Below are positions 24,469 to 33,266 of a DNA stretch of 64,000 nt, one piece after another (within the stretch, counting starts at the first letter, position 1; each line of letters begins with the position of its first letter). Below the pieces are notes generated by a model. That model searched no databases, had not been told where the DNA came from, and worked only from the letters and a program-made list of their open reading frames with translations. A program made the position numbers and the translations under genes. The DNA comes from Actinokineospora pegani (lineage in GTDB: Bacteria; Actinomycetota; Actinomycetes; Mycobacteriales; Pseudonocardiaceae): the NCBI RefSeq assembly GCF_009745975.1, contig NZ_WHOL01000121.1, positions 124,001-188,000 of the forward strand, read 5' to 3'.

Positions 24469-24579
24469 GGCCACGTCCCCTTTCGGTCCGTCTCGCTTTC
24501 GGACACTAAGCGGGGGGTACGACAATTCTCGATCAGGCGTTCGAGAAACCGATCGTGACGTGGCGGTGATCGGGTGGAA

Positions 24580-26346
24580 TCAGCCGCCGACGTATTCCCA
24601 GTGCCACGGTTCCTCGCGCCCGCGGCCGGGCTGCGCCCACGCCGGGTTCGACCACCCGAAGGCGGGGGCGTTGGCCTTCATCCACGCGTGCTGCGCGCTG
24701 CCGAAGGACTGGATGCCCCCACACAGGTCCACCGCGAGCCCCCACCCGTGGTTGCTGGTGCCCGGGACCGCCGCCAGGGCGGGTTTGACCTGGTAGAGCC
24801 GCACCTGGGCGCTGAACGCCCGGTAGGAGTCGGTGATGCACACCGGCCCGCCGAAGGAGCTCGCGTAGGCCGCGGAGAGCGCCTGGTAGGCCTCGGCGGC
24901 GTCGCAGCGCAGCATGTGCGAGGCGGCGCCGATCGTGCACAGCGCCGAGGGCGGGATCAGCCCGTTCGGGTAGCCGCCCCACGCGCCCGCGGCCTCGCCC
25001 GCGCCCCTGGCGGGGACGCGCACGCTGCCGCAGCGCCACTTCAGGCCGCCGTCGGTGGCCTGCGGGACGGGCTGGGCCGGGCGCTGCTCCAGCGAGGGCC
25101 TGCCGACCCCGAGCAGCGTGTCGCCGCCGGGCATGTCCGCGACCACGACCCCGGCCAGGCGGGCGTCGGCGGCCAGCATGGTGCGCTCGTCGAGCACCAG
25201 GCCCACGCCCTGCACGCCGTAGCGGGCGGGGCCGAGGAACACCAGGTCGCCGGGCTGGGCGTCGGCGGCGGCCACCGGGGCCAGCACCGCCATCTGCTCG
25301 CCGACCGCGCCGGGCACGGGCAGGCCCCCGCTGTCGTAGGCGGCCTTGACCAGCCCGTCGCAGGAGTAGGCGGTGGGCCCCTGGCCGCCGGTGCCGGGCA
25401 CGTAGGGCTTGCCCAGCGCGCCGACGGCCGTGGTCACCGCCGTGACCGTCTCGGCGGGCAGCACCAGCAGCGGCTCGGCGCCGGGCGGCAGCACCTGGGC
25501 CACGCCCGGCTGCGGGCCCGTCGAGCCCAGCACCGCGGTCATGCCCGGGGGCAGCCGGGTCGGGTCGCGCAGGGCCGCGGCCGGGGGCGGGGTGACGCCC
25601 GAGGCTGCGAGCCGGTCGGTGTAGGCCTTCCAGTTGGCCGCGGTCTGCTCGTTGCGCTCCTTCTGCGCCTTCTGCTGGGCGACGACGGCGGCGTTGGTGT
25701 CGTCGACCTGCCCGCGCAGCTCCGAGGACACCGCGGCGGCCCGGTTGCTGGCGTCGGCGTTGCGCCGGTCGAGGTCGGTCTTGCGGTCGGCGGCCGCCTT
25801 CTCCGCGGTCAGCGCCTCCCGCTCGGCGGCCAGCGCGGCGTCCTGCCTGCGCACGGCCGCGTTGAGCCTTCCGTCCTGGTCGGCGCGGACCCGGGCGATC
25901 AGGTCGTTGCCCTGCAGGAAGTCGTTGGGGTTGGCCGCGGTGAGCAGCATCTGGATCTCGCTGGGCTGGGCCAGCGCGGAGTACAGGGCCTTGGAGTAGG
26001 CGTCGACCTCGTCCTGCTGGGCGGCCACGACCGCGTCCGCGGACTGGCGCTCGGACTTGGCGCCGGAGACCCGCTCGGCGGCGACGACCAGGTCGCGCTC
26101 GGCACCGCGCACCCGCTCACCGAGGTCGGCGAGCTCGCGCTGGACGTCGGTCGCGGTGCGCTGCAGCGCGGCGACCTGCGGGTCGGCGAAGGCCTCGCCC
26201 GGCCGCGAGTCGGCGGCGCCGCCGTCGGGGCCCACGCCCGCCTCGATCTGCGGGGGTTGGGTCTCCTGGGCGCGGACGGGCCCGTCGGCCAGGACCACCC
26301 CCACCGCGAGGACCACCGCTGCCAGCACCCGGAACCTGTCGCGCAC
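24580..26346 (-). CDS. Secreted coiled-coil protein with degenerate NlpC/P60 and D,D-carboxypeptidase (VanY) domains
   Basis: A 588-residue exported protein; GTG 26346 has AGGAAGG upstream. Signal peptide 1-27. Coiled coil about 55-240. A central NlpC/P60-like part has TAYSCDGLVKAAYDSGGLPVPG (Cys kept), but the usual HVGIY strand reads VQGVGLVLDE, so the catalytic His is missing. The C-terminal domain is VanY/peptidase M15B: ITDSYRAF, SNHGWGLAVDL (SxHxxGxAxD, zinc His and Asp) and EPWHWEYVGG (second zinc His). It should trim the terminal D-Ala of peptidoglycan stems. Lying upstream of a RipA-like endopeptidase suggests the two remodel the wall together. Confidence 0.85.
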   Translation of the reverse strand: MRDRFRVLAAVVLAVGVVLADGPVRAQETQPPQIEAGVGPDGGAADSRPGEAFADPQVAALQRTATDVQRELADLGERVRGAERDLVVAAERVSGAKSERQSADAVVAAQQDEVDAYSKALYSALAQPSEIQMLLTAANPNDFLQGNDLIARVRADQDGRLNAAVRRQDAALAAEREALTAEKAAADRKTDLDRRNADASNRAAAVSSELRGQVDDTNAAVVAQQKAQKERNEQTAANWKAYTDRLAASGVTPPPAAALRDPTRLPPGMTAVLGSTGPQPGVAQVLPPGAEPLLVLPAETVTAVTTAVGALGKPYVPGTGGQGPTAYSCDGLVKAAYDSGGLPVPGAVGEQMAVLAPVAAADAQPGDLVFLGPARYGVQGVGLVLDERTMLAADARLAGVVVADMPGGDTLLGVGRPSLEQRPAQPVPQATDGGLKWRCGSVRVPARGAGEAAGAWGGYPNGLIPPSALCTIGAASHMLRCDAAEAYQALSAAYASSFGGPVCITDSYRAFSAQVRLYQVKPALAAVPGTSNHGWGLAVDLCGGIQSFGSAQHAWMKANAPAFGWSNPAWAQPGRGREEPWHWEYVGG

Positions 26347-26401
26347 CTGCTCGCCTTCCTGCTTCGCCTGCCCGCCCACCACCGATGATCCCACCGGCGG
26401 G

Positions 26402-27772
26402 TCAGACGCGTCCCAGGCGTGCCAACAACACCGCCGAGGGCACCGAGTAGGCGCCCCGGTCGCGGACGGCCTCGGCCACCGCCCGGTCGGAGGTGGCGAC
26501 CACCAGCGGCCTGCCCGTGGGCTCGTCGGCCACCAGGGTCCGGATCACGTCGTCGGCCTGCACGCCGGGGTCGCTGAAGATGACCCGGACCCCGCGCGGC
26601 TTGGCCACCGGGACCACGACCACGCCCGCGCCGTCGAAGACCAGGGTGACCTCGATGGACGTGCGGGCGGCCAGCGCGGAGAGCTGGCGGACGAGCCGCT
26701 CCCGCTGATCGGCCAGGGTCAGGTCGGAGTAGCCCGTCTTGGTGACGTTGTAGCCGTCGACGATCAGGTGCGCGGTGGGCAGCGCGAGCAGCCGGTCCAG
26801 GCCGACCGGGTCGTCCACCCGGCGCCGCTGGTCCCTGGCCGTGCGCGCCCCGGCGACCAGGTCGGCGGGGCGGGGGCCGCTGCCGTCGCCGATCATCAGC
26901 TCCCGGCGCAGCCCGGACACCGCGTTGTCCACCGTGTCGATGAGCAGGGCCAGCCGCACCTCGTCGGCCTGGCGGGCCTCGCGCGCGGCCTGGCGGGCCA
27001 GCGCGGCGTCGGCCTCGGCGCGGACGGCGCGGGCCAGCGCGGCCTCGGCCCGCTCCCGCTCCCGGTCGAGACGCTCGGTCAGCGCGGCGACCTGCCCGGA
27101 CACCCCGGAGCTGGCGGCCGCGGCCTCCGCGCGGGCCGCCGCGGCGTCGTCCTTGGCCTCGCGCAGCCGCACGCCCTGCTCGCGCAGCCGCTTGCGCAGC
27201 CGGTCCAGCTCGACCTCACCCTCGGCGCGGGCCAGGTCGGCGGCCTCGTCGGCGGCGGTGACCCGCTCGCGCACCCGCGCCAGCTCGGCCTCTGCCTTGA
27301 CCAGGCGGGCCAGCGCGTGGTCGCGCTCGGCGCGCAGCGCGGAGTCGTCGGCGCGGCGGGCCACGGCGGCCACCCGGTCGACCGCGGATTCGGCGCCGAC
27401 CAGCAGCGCGGCCGCGGCGGCGCCGACCGGGTCGCCGCCGTCGGGGTCGAGGCAGACGGGCTTGTGCTCGCGGCACCACTCGATCACGGCGGTGCGGAAG
27501 CCCGTGTGCTCGCGCAGGGCCGTGACCAGCACCGGGCCGCCCAGCTTGGCGCGCTTGGCCGGGGCGAAGCGGGCCACCGGGCGGAGCTGCTGGGGGACGT
27601 CGACCGCGGGCAGGGCGCCCACGGCGGCGGCGGCCACCTCGGCCAGGCGGGCGCGCACCGGCTCGGGCAGCACGTCCGGCCAGACCCGGGCCGGGGCGTC
27701 GTCGACCGCCGGGCCGTCCGCGTGGGACGGTCCGGGCTCGGTCGGCGGAACCGGCTCCGAGGACGGGGGCAC
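26402..27772 (-). CDS. NYN-domain (YacP-like) RNA-binding/nuclease protein
   Basis: A 456-residue cytosolic protein. Residues 30-130 are an Ala-rich helical domain, 135-290 a long charged coiled coil (ERVTAADEAADLARAEGEVELDRLRKRLREQ), and the C-terminal 170 residues an NYN/YacP PIN-like domain: LIVDGYNVTKTGYSD (first acidic strand), VTLVFDGAG (second), SDPGVQADDVIRTLV and VATSDRAVAEAVRDRGA (third). YacP proteins are ribonucleases acting in RNA maturation or decay. It is divergent from the exonuclease-UvrC fusion gene with an 81-base intergenic region. Confidence 0.85.
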   Translation of the reverse strand: MPPSSEPVPPTEPGPSHADGPAVDDAPARVWPDVLPEPVRARLAEVAAAAVGALPAVDVPQQLRPVARFAPAKRAKLGGPVLVTALREHTGFRTAVIEWCREHKPVCLDPDGGDPVGAAAAALLVGAESAVDRVAAVARRADDSALRAERDHALARLVKAEAELARVRERVTAADEAADLARAEGEVELDRLRKRLREQGVRLREAKDDAAAARAEAAAASSGVSGQVAALTERLDRERERAEAALARAVRAEADAALARQAAREARQADEVRLALLIDTVDNAVSGLRRELMIGDGSGPRPADLVAGARTARDQRRRVDDPVGLDRLLALPTAHLIVDGYNVTKTGYSDLTLADQRERLVRQLSALAARTSIEVTLVFDGAGVVVVPVAKPRGVRVIFSDPGVQADDVIRTLVADEPTGRPLVVATSDRAVAEAVRDRGAYSVPSAVLLARLGRV

Positions 27773-27853
27773 CCCTGAAGGCTAGTCTCGCCGCCGGGGC
27801 GCGCCCTCGGGAAGGGCGGGCGGAACTGTCGGTGGGCTGATCTAGCTTCGACC

Positions 27854-29578
27854 GTGATGAGCACCGAACCCGACCCGCGCGCCCAGCTCAGCTTCGACGA
27901 GCTGGGCACGCCGCTGCGCGAGACCACCTTCGTCGTGTTCGACCTGGAGACCACCGGGGGCAGCGCGGCCGAGGACGCCATCACCGAGATCGGCGCGGTC
28001 AAGGTGCGCGGCGGGGTGGTGCTGGGCGAGTTCGCGACCCTGGTCGACCCGGGTCGGGGCATCCCGCCGGAGATCGTGACGCTGACCGGCATCACCGACT
28101 TCATGGTCTCGGCGGCGCCGCGGGTCGACACGGTGCTGCCCGCCTTCCTGGAGTTCGCCGCCGGGTCCGTGCTGGTCGCCCACAACTCCGGGTTCGACGT
28201 GGGGTTCCTCAAGGCCGCCTGCGCCCGGCTGGGCTACCCGTGGCCCCGGCCCGCGGTGGTGTGCACGGTTCGGCTGGGCAGGCGGGTGCTGTCCAGGGAG
28301 GAGGCGCCGAGCTGCCGCCTCTCGGCGCTGGCCGAGCTGTTCCAGGCGGAGACGAAGCCGATCCACCGCGCCCTCGACGACGCCAAGGCCACCGTCGACG
28401 TGCTGCACGGGCTGCTGGAGCGGGTCGGGTCGCTGGGCGTGCAGTCACTGGAGGAGCTGCTCGACTACCTGCCCGAGGTCACCCCCGCCCAGCGGCGCAA
28501 GCGCACCCTGGCCGAGGACCTGCCCAACGAACCCGGCGTGTACCTGTTCCGCGGCCCGTCCGACGAGGTGCTCTACGTCGGCAAGGCCTCGGACCTGCGC
28601 CGCCGGGTGCGGCAGTACTTCACCGCCTCGGAGACCCGCCGCAGGCTGCGCGAGATGGTGGCGCTGGCGAGCCGGGTCGAGGCGGTGCCGTGCGCGCACG
28701 TGCTCGAGGCCGAGGTGCGGGAGTTGCGGCTGATCTCCGCGCACAAGCCCGCCTACAACCGCCGGTCGAAGAACCCGCGCGAGGCGTGGTGGGTCGTGCT
28801 GACCGACGAGCCGTTCCCCCGGCTGTCGGTGGTGCGCGCCGCCCGCGAGGGCGCGCTGGGCCCGTTCCGCCGCCGGGGCCACGCCGAGGAGGCGATGCAC
28901 GCGTTGCAGCAGGCCACCGGCACCCGACCGTGCACGGTGCGCATCCCGGCGGTGAACCCGAGCGCGCCCCCGTGCGCGCTGGCCGAGCTGGAGCGCTGCG
29001 CGGCGCCGTGCGCGGGCAAGCAGTCGGCCGAGGAGTACGCCCCGGCCGTCGTGGCGGTCGACGACCTGGTGTCCGGCCGCGCGACCCACCCGCTGCGGCG
29101 CCTCGCCGACCGGCTGGCCGAGCTGGCGGACGAGCGCCGGTTCGAGCAGGCCAGGCTCGACCGCGACCGGCTGCGCATCCTGATCCGCGGTTTGGACCGG
29201 GGCCAGCGGCTGGCGTCGCTGGCGGCGATCCCCGAACTGGTCGCCGCCCGCCCGGACACCCTCGGCGGCTGGGACTTCGCCGTGGTCCGGCACGGCAGGC
29301 TGGCCTCGGCCGGGTCCGCGGCGCGGGGGGTGGCGCCGATGCCGGTGGTCGACGCCCTGGTCGCCTCGGCGGAGACGGTGCTGCCCGGCCCCGGCCCGCT
29401 GCGCGGGGCGGTGGCCGAGGAGACCGCGGTGGTGCTGCGCTGGCTGGACCGGCCGGGCACCCGCATCGTCGCCACGGCCATCCCGTGGGCGGTGCCGCTG
29501 CACTCGGCCGCGACCTGGCGGCCGTGGCTGGAACGCGCCGACGCGGCCAAGAGCTCGGAGCACCCGGCCGACTTCTGA
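27854..29578 (+). CDS. DEDDh exonuclease fused to UvrC-type GIY-YIG nuclease
   Basis: A 574-residue two-nuclease protein starting GTG-ATG at 27854. Residues 20-190 are a DnaQ-like 3'-5' exonuclease: VVFDLETTGG (Exo I), HNSGFDVGFL (Exo II) and HRALDDAKATVDVL (Exo III, His and Asp). A UvrC N-terminal GIY-YIG domain follows (NEPGVYLFRG ... VLYVGKASDLRRRVRQYF), then a cysteine cluster APPCALAELERCAAPC and a UVR-like helix RLAELADERRFEQARLDRDRLR. The UvrC RNase-H/HhH half is absent. The same fusion is Rv2191 in M. tuberculosis. It is thought to act in DNA repair on branched or damaged ends; direct evidence is limited. Confidence 0.9.
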   Translation: MMSTEPDPRAQLSFDELGTPLRETTFVVFDLETTGGSAAEDAITEIGAVKVRGGVVLGEFATLVDPGRGIPPEIVTLTGITDFMVSAAPRVDTVLPAFLEFAAGSVLVAHNSGFDVGFLKAACARLGYPWPRPAVVCTVRLGRRVLSREEAPSCRLSALAELFQAETKPIHRALDDAKATVDVLHGLLERVGSLGVQSLEELLDYLPEVTPAQRRKRTLAEDLPNEPGVYLFRGPSDEVLYVGKASDLRRRVRQYFTASETRRRLREMVALASRVEAVPCAHVLEAEVRELRLISAHKPAYNRRSKNPREAWWVVLTDEPFPRLSVVRAAREGALGPFRRRGHAEEAMHALQQATGTRPCTVRIPAVNPSAPPCALAELERCAAPCAGKQSAEEYAPAVVAVDDLVSGRATHPLRRLADRLAELADERRFEQARLDRDRLRILIRGLDRGQRLASLAAIPELVAARPDTLGGWDFAVVRHGRLASAGSAARGVAPMPVVDALVASAETVLPGPGPLRGAVAEETAVVLRWLDRPGTRIVATAIPWAVPLHSAATWRPWLERADAAKSSEHPADF

Positions 29579-29692
29579 GCGGTCCTGCGCGACTGCTTCA
29601 CCCTTACGCCATGGGCGGGGTCGACCAGCGCGGCTGGGGCCAGGGTGGCTGGTTCTGCTAAACGGCCGGTCCTGATCACTCAGGTCCACCAG

Positions 29693-29724
29693 CACCCCGG
29701 GTGGTCGCGCGGCCGTCCGGGGTG
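29693..29724 (+). terminator. Possible hairpin terminator
   Basis: CACCCCGG / CCGGGGTG form a perfect 8-bp stem with a 16-base loop, 115 bases after the exonuclease-UvrC stop and before the DUF4232 gene. It has no U-tract. The remaining bases of 29579-29803 show no recognisable gene. Confidence 0.4.
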
Positions 29725-29803
29725 TGACCCGGCGCTCACCGCTTACGTTTCCCCGTCCAGTGGTCCATGTTGGTGGACAGATCACCGGATGGAGGAGGAC
29801 GCG

Positions 29804-30277
29804 ATGACGATGAGGTCCGCTCTCGGCCTGGCAGCGCTGGGTCTCGCACTGGTCCCGGTGCCCGCGGGTGCCGCCGTCCCCCCGCCCTGCGACGCGAGCC
29901 AGCTCGAGATCACCACCGGCGCCCGCCCCGACCCGGTGTTCAGCCAGCGGATGCACTACGTGCGGTTCGTCGCCCAGCCCGGCGTCACCTGCGTCCTCAA
30001 GGGCCCCCTGCGCGACCTGTCGTTCTTCGCGGGCGACGGCGCCGCGATCGACGTCCCCCAGGAGCCCCCCGCCGCCCCCGGCAGCCACGCGGTGGTCACC
30101 GACTCCTCGCCGAAGCAGGCCTACATCCTGCTCCCGGACACCGTCTTCGGGCCGACCGCCGCCAGGATCACCTTCACCCTGCCCTCGGACGGGTCCGACC
30201 AGGCCGTGGACGTCCCGTTCGCGGGCGTCGTCACCGGCACCGCCCGCCTGGGCAACGTGACCGACCCCGCCGCCTAG
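29804..30277 (+). CDS. Secreted DUF4232-like protein
   Basis: A 157-residue exported protein; ATG 29804 with GGAGGAGG five bases upstream. Signal peptide MRSALGLAALGLALVPVPAGA. The mature part has two cysteines (PPCDASQLEITTG and PGVTCVLKG), the disulphide pair of DUF4232 beta-sandwich proteins, and an Ile/Phe-rich C-terminal strand (ARITFTLPSDG). Function unknown; typical of abundant secreted actinobacterial proteins. It converges on the next gene with overlapping stops. Confidence 0.75.
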   Translation: MTMRSALGLAALGLALVPVPAGAAVPPPCDASQLEITTGARPDPVFSQRMHYVRFVAQPGVTCVLKGPLRDLSFFAGDGAAIDVPQEPPAAPGSHAVVTDSSPKQAYILLPDTVFGPTAARITFTLPSDGSDQAVDVPFAGVVTGTARLGNVTDPAA

Positions 30278-31509
30278 GGCAGTTCGTCCAGCAGCCAGGA
30301 CACCTGGGCGTCGTCGAGCCTGCCGTGCGGCAGGTTGGTCGAGGCGCAGCGGAAGGCGTGGAACGGCCCCGTGCGGTCGCCGACCGGGGTGTGCGGGTCG
30401 TCGTCGCCGAGGGCGGCGGCGCTGGTCGAGGGCACGAAGCAGGTCGCGCGGTGCGCGTCGGGGATGGCGGCGCCGAGGGCGTCGGCGGCCTGGCCGAAGA
30501 ACTCCGCGGTGCCGCCGGGCGCGGTGTCGTAGGCGGGAACGCCGGTCGTGGTGAGGCGGCGCAGCTCCGACAGGGCGCTCACCACCCCGATGGGGGCGTC
30601 GGTGCCGCCCGACGGCTGGAAGCGGACCACGGCACGGGCCAGGCCGCCCAGGCTCCAGGCGAAGGCGGGGGCGCCCGCGGTCAGCTCGGGCCCCGTTCCG
30701 TCGCCGCGCCCGCTGGACAGGCCGATCAGCCGGGGGCGGCGGGGGAAGTCGCCGACCCGGCGCAGGTCCGCGAGGAACGCCCGGCGCAGCGGCGCGGCGA
30801 CGGGCCCGGAGTACTTGGCGTCGCGCACCCAGGCGGCGAACACCTGCTGGGCGGCCGGTCCGCGCAGCAGCTCCGCTGTCGCGGCGCCCGCGGGGAAGCG
30901 CTCGAAGTAGTACGCGAGCTGCTGCAGGACCAGCGGCGCCCAGGCGCCGTCGTGCGGGGTGTCGACGGACAGGTAGGCGGCTGCCGCGTGGTCGGCGCCC
31001 TCGTGCTCGAGCAGGGACAACGCGTAGCGCGCCATCAGACCGCCCACGCCCACCCCGCCCACCACCAGCGGCCCGCGCGCCTCGCGGCGGACCTGGTCCA
31101 GGACGTCGAGCAGGACGCCCGCGTTGGCCTGCACGTGGGTGTGCCGCTCGGCGAAGCCGACGAGGACGAGGTCGCGGCCGGAGTCCAGCAGGGCGTCGAG
31201 CGGCCCGTCGCCGGTCAGCGCCGCGACCGGGTGGTCGGCGGGGCCGTGGCCGAGCCCGTCGGCCAGGACGACCGGGCGGGTCAGGGCGGTGTTGCCCCGG
31301 CCCAGGTGGACGTGGGCGCGGCCGCGCGCGTGCGCGCCGCCGTAGCCGCGCGGGTCGGTCGCGGCCCACACCGCGTGCGCGGGCCGCGGCCGGGGCCGGG
31401 CCGACGCCGCGTCGAACCACCGCCCCGGGGCGAGCGCGCACCCGACGGCGGCCGCGTCACCCGGCTCCGCTGGGGTGGCCAGCTCGACATCGACCCGCGC
31501 CCCGACCAT
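30274..31509 (-). CDS. Alpha/beta-hydrolase-like protein lacking the nucleophile serine
   Basis: A 411-residue protein with a lipase-like fold. DLVLVGFAERHTHVQANAGVLLDVLDQV followed by LVVGGVGVGGLMARYALSLL matches the nucleophile-elbow region (usually GHSMGGLVARYAL), but the GxSxG serine is a valine (GVGVG). AYLSVDTPHDGAWAPLVLQ continues the lipase pattern, and FHAFRCASTNLPHG may hold the histidine. The missing serine suggests a non-catalytic binding role or another mechanism. No signal peptide is seen. No clear partner nearby. Confidence 0.6.
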   Translation of the reverse strand: MVGARVDVELATPAEPGDAAAVGCALAPGRWFDAASARPRPRPAHAVWAATDPRGYGGAHARGRAHVHLGRGNTALTRPVVLADGLGHGPADHPVAALTGDGPLDALLDSGRDLVLVGFAERHTHVQANAGVLLDVLDQVRREARGPLVVGGVGVGGLMARYALSLLEHEGADHAAAAYLSVDTPHDGAWAPLVLQQLAYYFERFPAGAATAELLRGPAAQQVFAAWVRDAKYSGPVAAPLRRAFLADLRRVGDFPRRPRLIGLSSGRGDGTGPELTAGAPAFAWSLGGLARAVVRFQPSGGTDAPIGVVSALSELRRLTTTGVPAYDTAPGGTAEFFGQAADALGAAIPDAHRATCFVPSTSAAALGDDDPHTPVGDRTGPFHAFRCASTNLPHGRLDDAQVSWLLDELP

Positions 31510-31659
31510 CCCCGCCCCCGTGTGCCGCCGCTCCGGCCGTCGACACTAGCCACGGGGGCGGGCACCACGCACGGAGATCTTCGGGTGACACCGGGCCACC
31601 AATGGTCCAACCAACCACAGCGGAGCGTCACCGCACAGCGCGGACCACCGGGCACCCGA

Positions 31660-31678
31660 ATGGTCCGAAGAGGACCAT
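31660..31678. repeat. GGACCAT inverted repeat in a gene-free stretch
   Basis: ATGGTCC, GAAGA loop, GGACCAT forms a perfect 7-bp hairpin; further ATGGTCC copies lie at about 31602 and 31779. It lies in the 253-base region (31510-31762) between the hydrolase-like gene start and the NUDIX stop, where I see no supported gene. It may end the NUDIX/LysR transcript or be an operator. Confidence 0.3.
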
Positions 31679-31762
31679 GGGTCAGCGGAAGCGGTGGCCG
31701 AGGCCGTCGAAGAGGGAGAACCGCACGCCGTCGAGGAGCCCTCACCGTCAAAACGCACGTCC

Positions 31763-32293
31763 CTACGACGGATCAAATGGTCCGCACCCGGCCGCCCGGT
31801 AGCGGCGGAGCGCCTCGCGGCCGTCGGGGGTGAAGCCGAAGGAGGGGTCGTCGAGTCGGGCCACCAGGTCGGGCCAGGGCATCCACCAGCCCTCGGCGAC
31901 CTCTTCGGGCTGGAGCCGGATGGCGCCGTCCGCGGGTGAGTACTCGGCCTCGTAGACGGCGGCGAGGTAGTTGGCCCGGTTGTCGGCGTACCAATAGCGG
32001 AACAACGGCCGAACAGCACTGGCGACGCCCAGTTCCTCCAGCAGCTCACGCCGCGCGGAAGCATCTATGCCCTCACCGGCGGTCACCACTCCCCCGGCCC
32101 AGACATCGTGCAATCCCGGATAGACGTCCTTGGTCTCAGTGCGTCGGTGCACATAGACCGATCCGTTGTGCCACAGCACTGTCTGCGTCGCCGCGTGCGG
32201 GAGGTTGTCGCGTCGCACAACACTGCGCGGCGCTGTCCCGATGACCCTGCCGTCGAGATCACCCTCCGCGTAGAGGTCCACCAACTCGTCCAC
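31763..32293 (-). CDS. NUDIX hydrolase
   Basis: A 176-residue NUDIX protein. The full Nudix box is GGVVTAGEGIDASARRELLEELGV (positions of G, E, REL and EE conserved, about residues 67-90). VWAGGV and the IPP-isomerase-like TKDVYPGLHDVW place it near the IDI/YfcD type, which hydrolyse nucleotide-linked diphosphates; substrate unknown. The start GTG shares one base with the LysR stop (TAGTG), so it is translated from the LysR message. Confidence 0.85.
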   Translation of the reverse strand: MDELVDLYAEGDLDGRVIGTAPRSVVRRDNLPHAATQTVLWHNGSVYVHRRTETKDVYPGLHDVWAGGVVTAGEGIDASARRELLEELGVASAVRPLFRYWYADNRANYLAAVYEAEYSPADGAIRLQPEEVAEGWWMPWPDLVARLDDPSFGFTPDGREALRRYRAAGCGPFDPS

Positions 32294-33171
32294 TATGGAT
32301 TCAACCTTCCCCTAGCCATGTCCACCAACGCGCGCCCCGCCACCGTCGTGGCACCCCGCCCGCGCCACGCGAACGCCAGCCGCCCCCGCAGCGGCGGATC
32401 AACGATCGCCACCGGCGCCAACCCGGGCCGAGACCGCGCGACCGGGTCCGGCAGCACCGCCACCCCCAGCCCCTTGACCGCCAACGCGGCCACCTGCGCC
32501 GGGTCGCCCGCCTCGAACGCCACCCTCGGCACGAACCCCGCCGCCGCGCACGCCGCCTCCAGGTGCGACCGCACCCCCGTGCCCGGCGGCAGCCCGACCA
32601 ACGGGACGTCGCGCAACTCAGCCAGCCGCACCGACTCCCGCCCCGCCCACGGGTGCCCCTCAGCCACCCCCGCGGTGATCGCCTCATCAGCCACCACGAC
32701 CACTTCGAGGTCCAGCGGCGGCACCGGCCCCAGCGACACCACGGCCGCGTCCAACGTCCCCTCCCGCAAACGCTTGACCAACTCGTCTGACGTCGCCTCC
32801 ACCAGGGTGATCTCCACCGCCGGATAGGTCTCGTGGAAGGCCGCGAGCAGCCCGGGGACGTCGACCGCGTGCGAGGTCACCGCCCCCACCGCCACCCGCC
32901 CCCGCACCAACCCCGACAGTTCCTCCACCGCGAGCCGCGCCCCCTTGACCGCCTCCAACGCAGCCCGCGCGTAGGGCAGAACCGCCGCCCCCGCCTCGGT
33001 CAACCGAACCCGCTTCCCGGACCGGTCGATCAACTCCTGCCCCAACTCCCGCTCCAACCGCCGCACCTGCGCACTCACCCCCGGCTGCGCGACATGCACC
33101 CTGGCCGCGCCCCGAGTGAACCCACCCTCCTCGACAACCGCGACGAAGTACTCCAACTGCCGAAGCTCCAT
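32293..33171 (-). CDS. LysR-family transcriptional regulator
   Basis: A 292-residue LTTR. MELRQLEYFVAVVEEGGFTRGAARVHVAQPGVSAQVRRLERELG is the winged helix-turn-helix with the linker helix; the rest is the two-lobed effector domain (VAVGAVTSHAVDVPGLLAAF, LREGTLDAAVVSLG). LTTRs usually control a divergent gene: the SnoaL-like gene begins 95 bases away on the other strand. The downstream NUDIX gene is coupled by a 1-base overlap. Confidence 0.88.
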   Translation of the reverse strand: MELRQLEYFVAVVEEGGFTRGAARVHVAQPGVSAQVRRLERELGQELIDRSGKRVRLTEAGAAVLPYARAALEAVKGARLAVEELSGLVRGRVAVGAVTSHAVDVPGLLAAFHETYPAVEITLVEATSDELVKRLREGTLDAAVVSLGPVPPLDLEVVVVADEAITAGVAEGHPWAGRESVRLAELRDVPLVGLPPGTGVRSHLEAACAAAGFVPRVAFEAGDPAQVAALAVKGLGVAVLPDPVARSRPGLAPVAIVDPPLRGRLAFAWRGRGATTVAGRALVDMARGRLNP

Positions 33172-33266
33172 GCCCTCAACCTAACCCCCCAGCCATAACC
33201 ATCGCTTCTGATCACCAGACGATCCAGCTCTTCGACTTCTGCCCGCTCCCCGAGCAAGCTGGACCC

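Noticed and set aside
29611-29661. A 16-codon ORF with a Gly/Trp-rich product, looking like a ribosomal peptide precursor
   Set aside because: No ribosome site, no maturation genes nearby and it is the tail of a shadow frame of the preceding gene.
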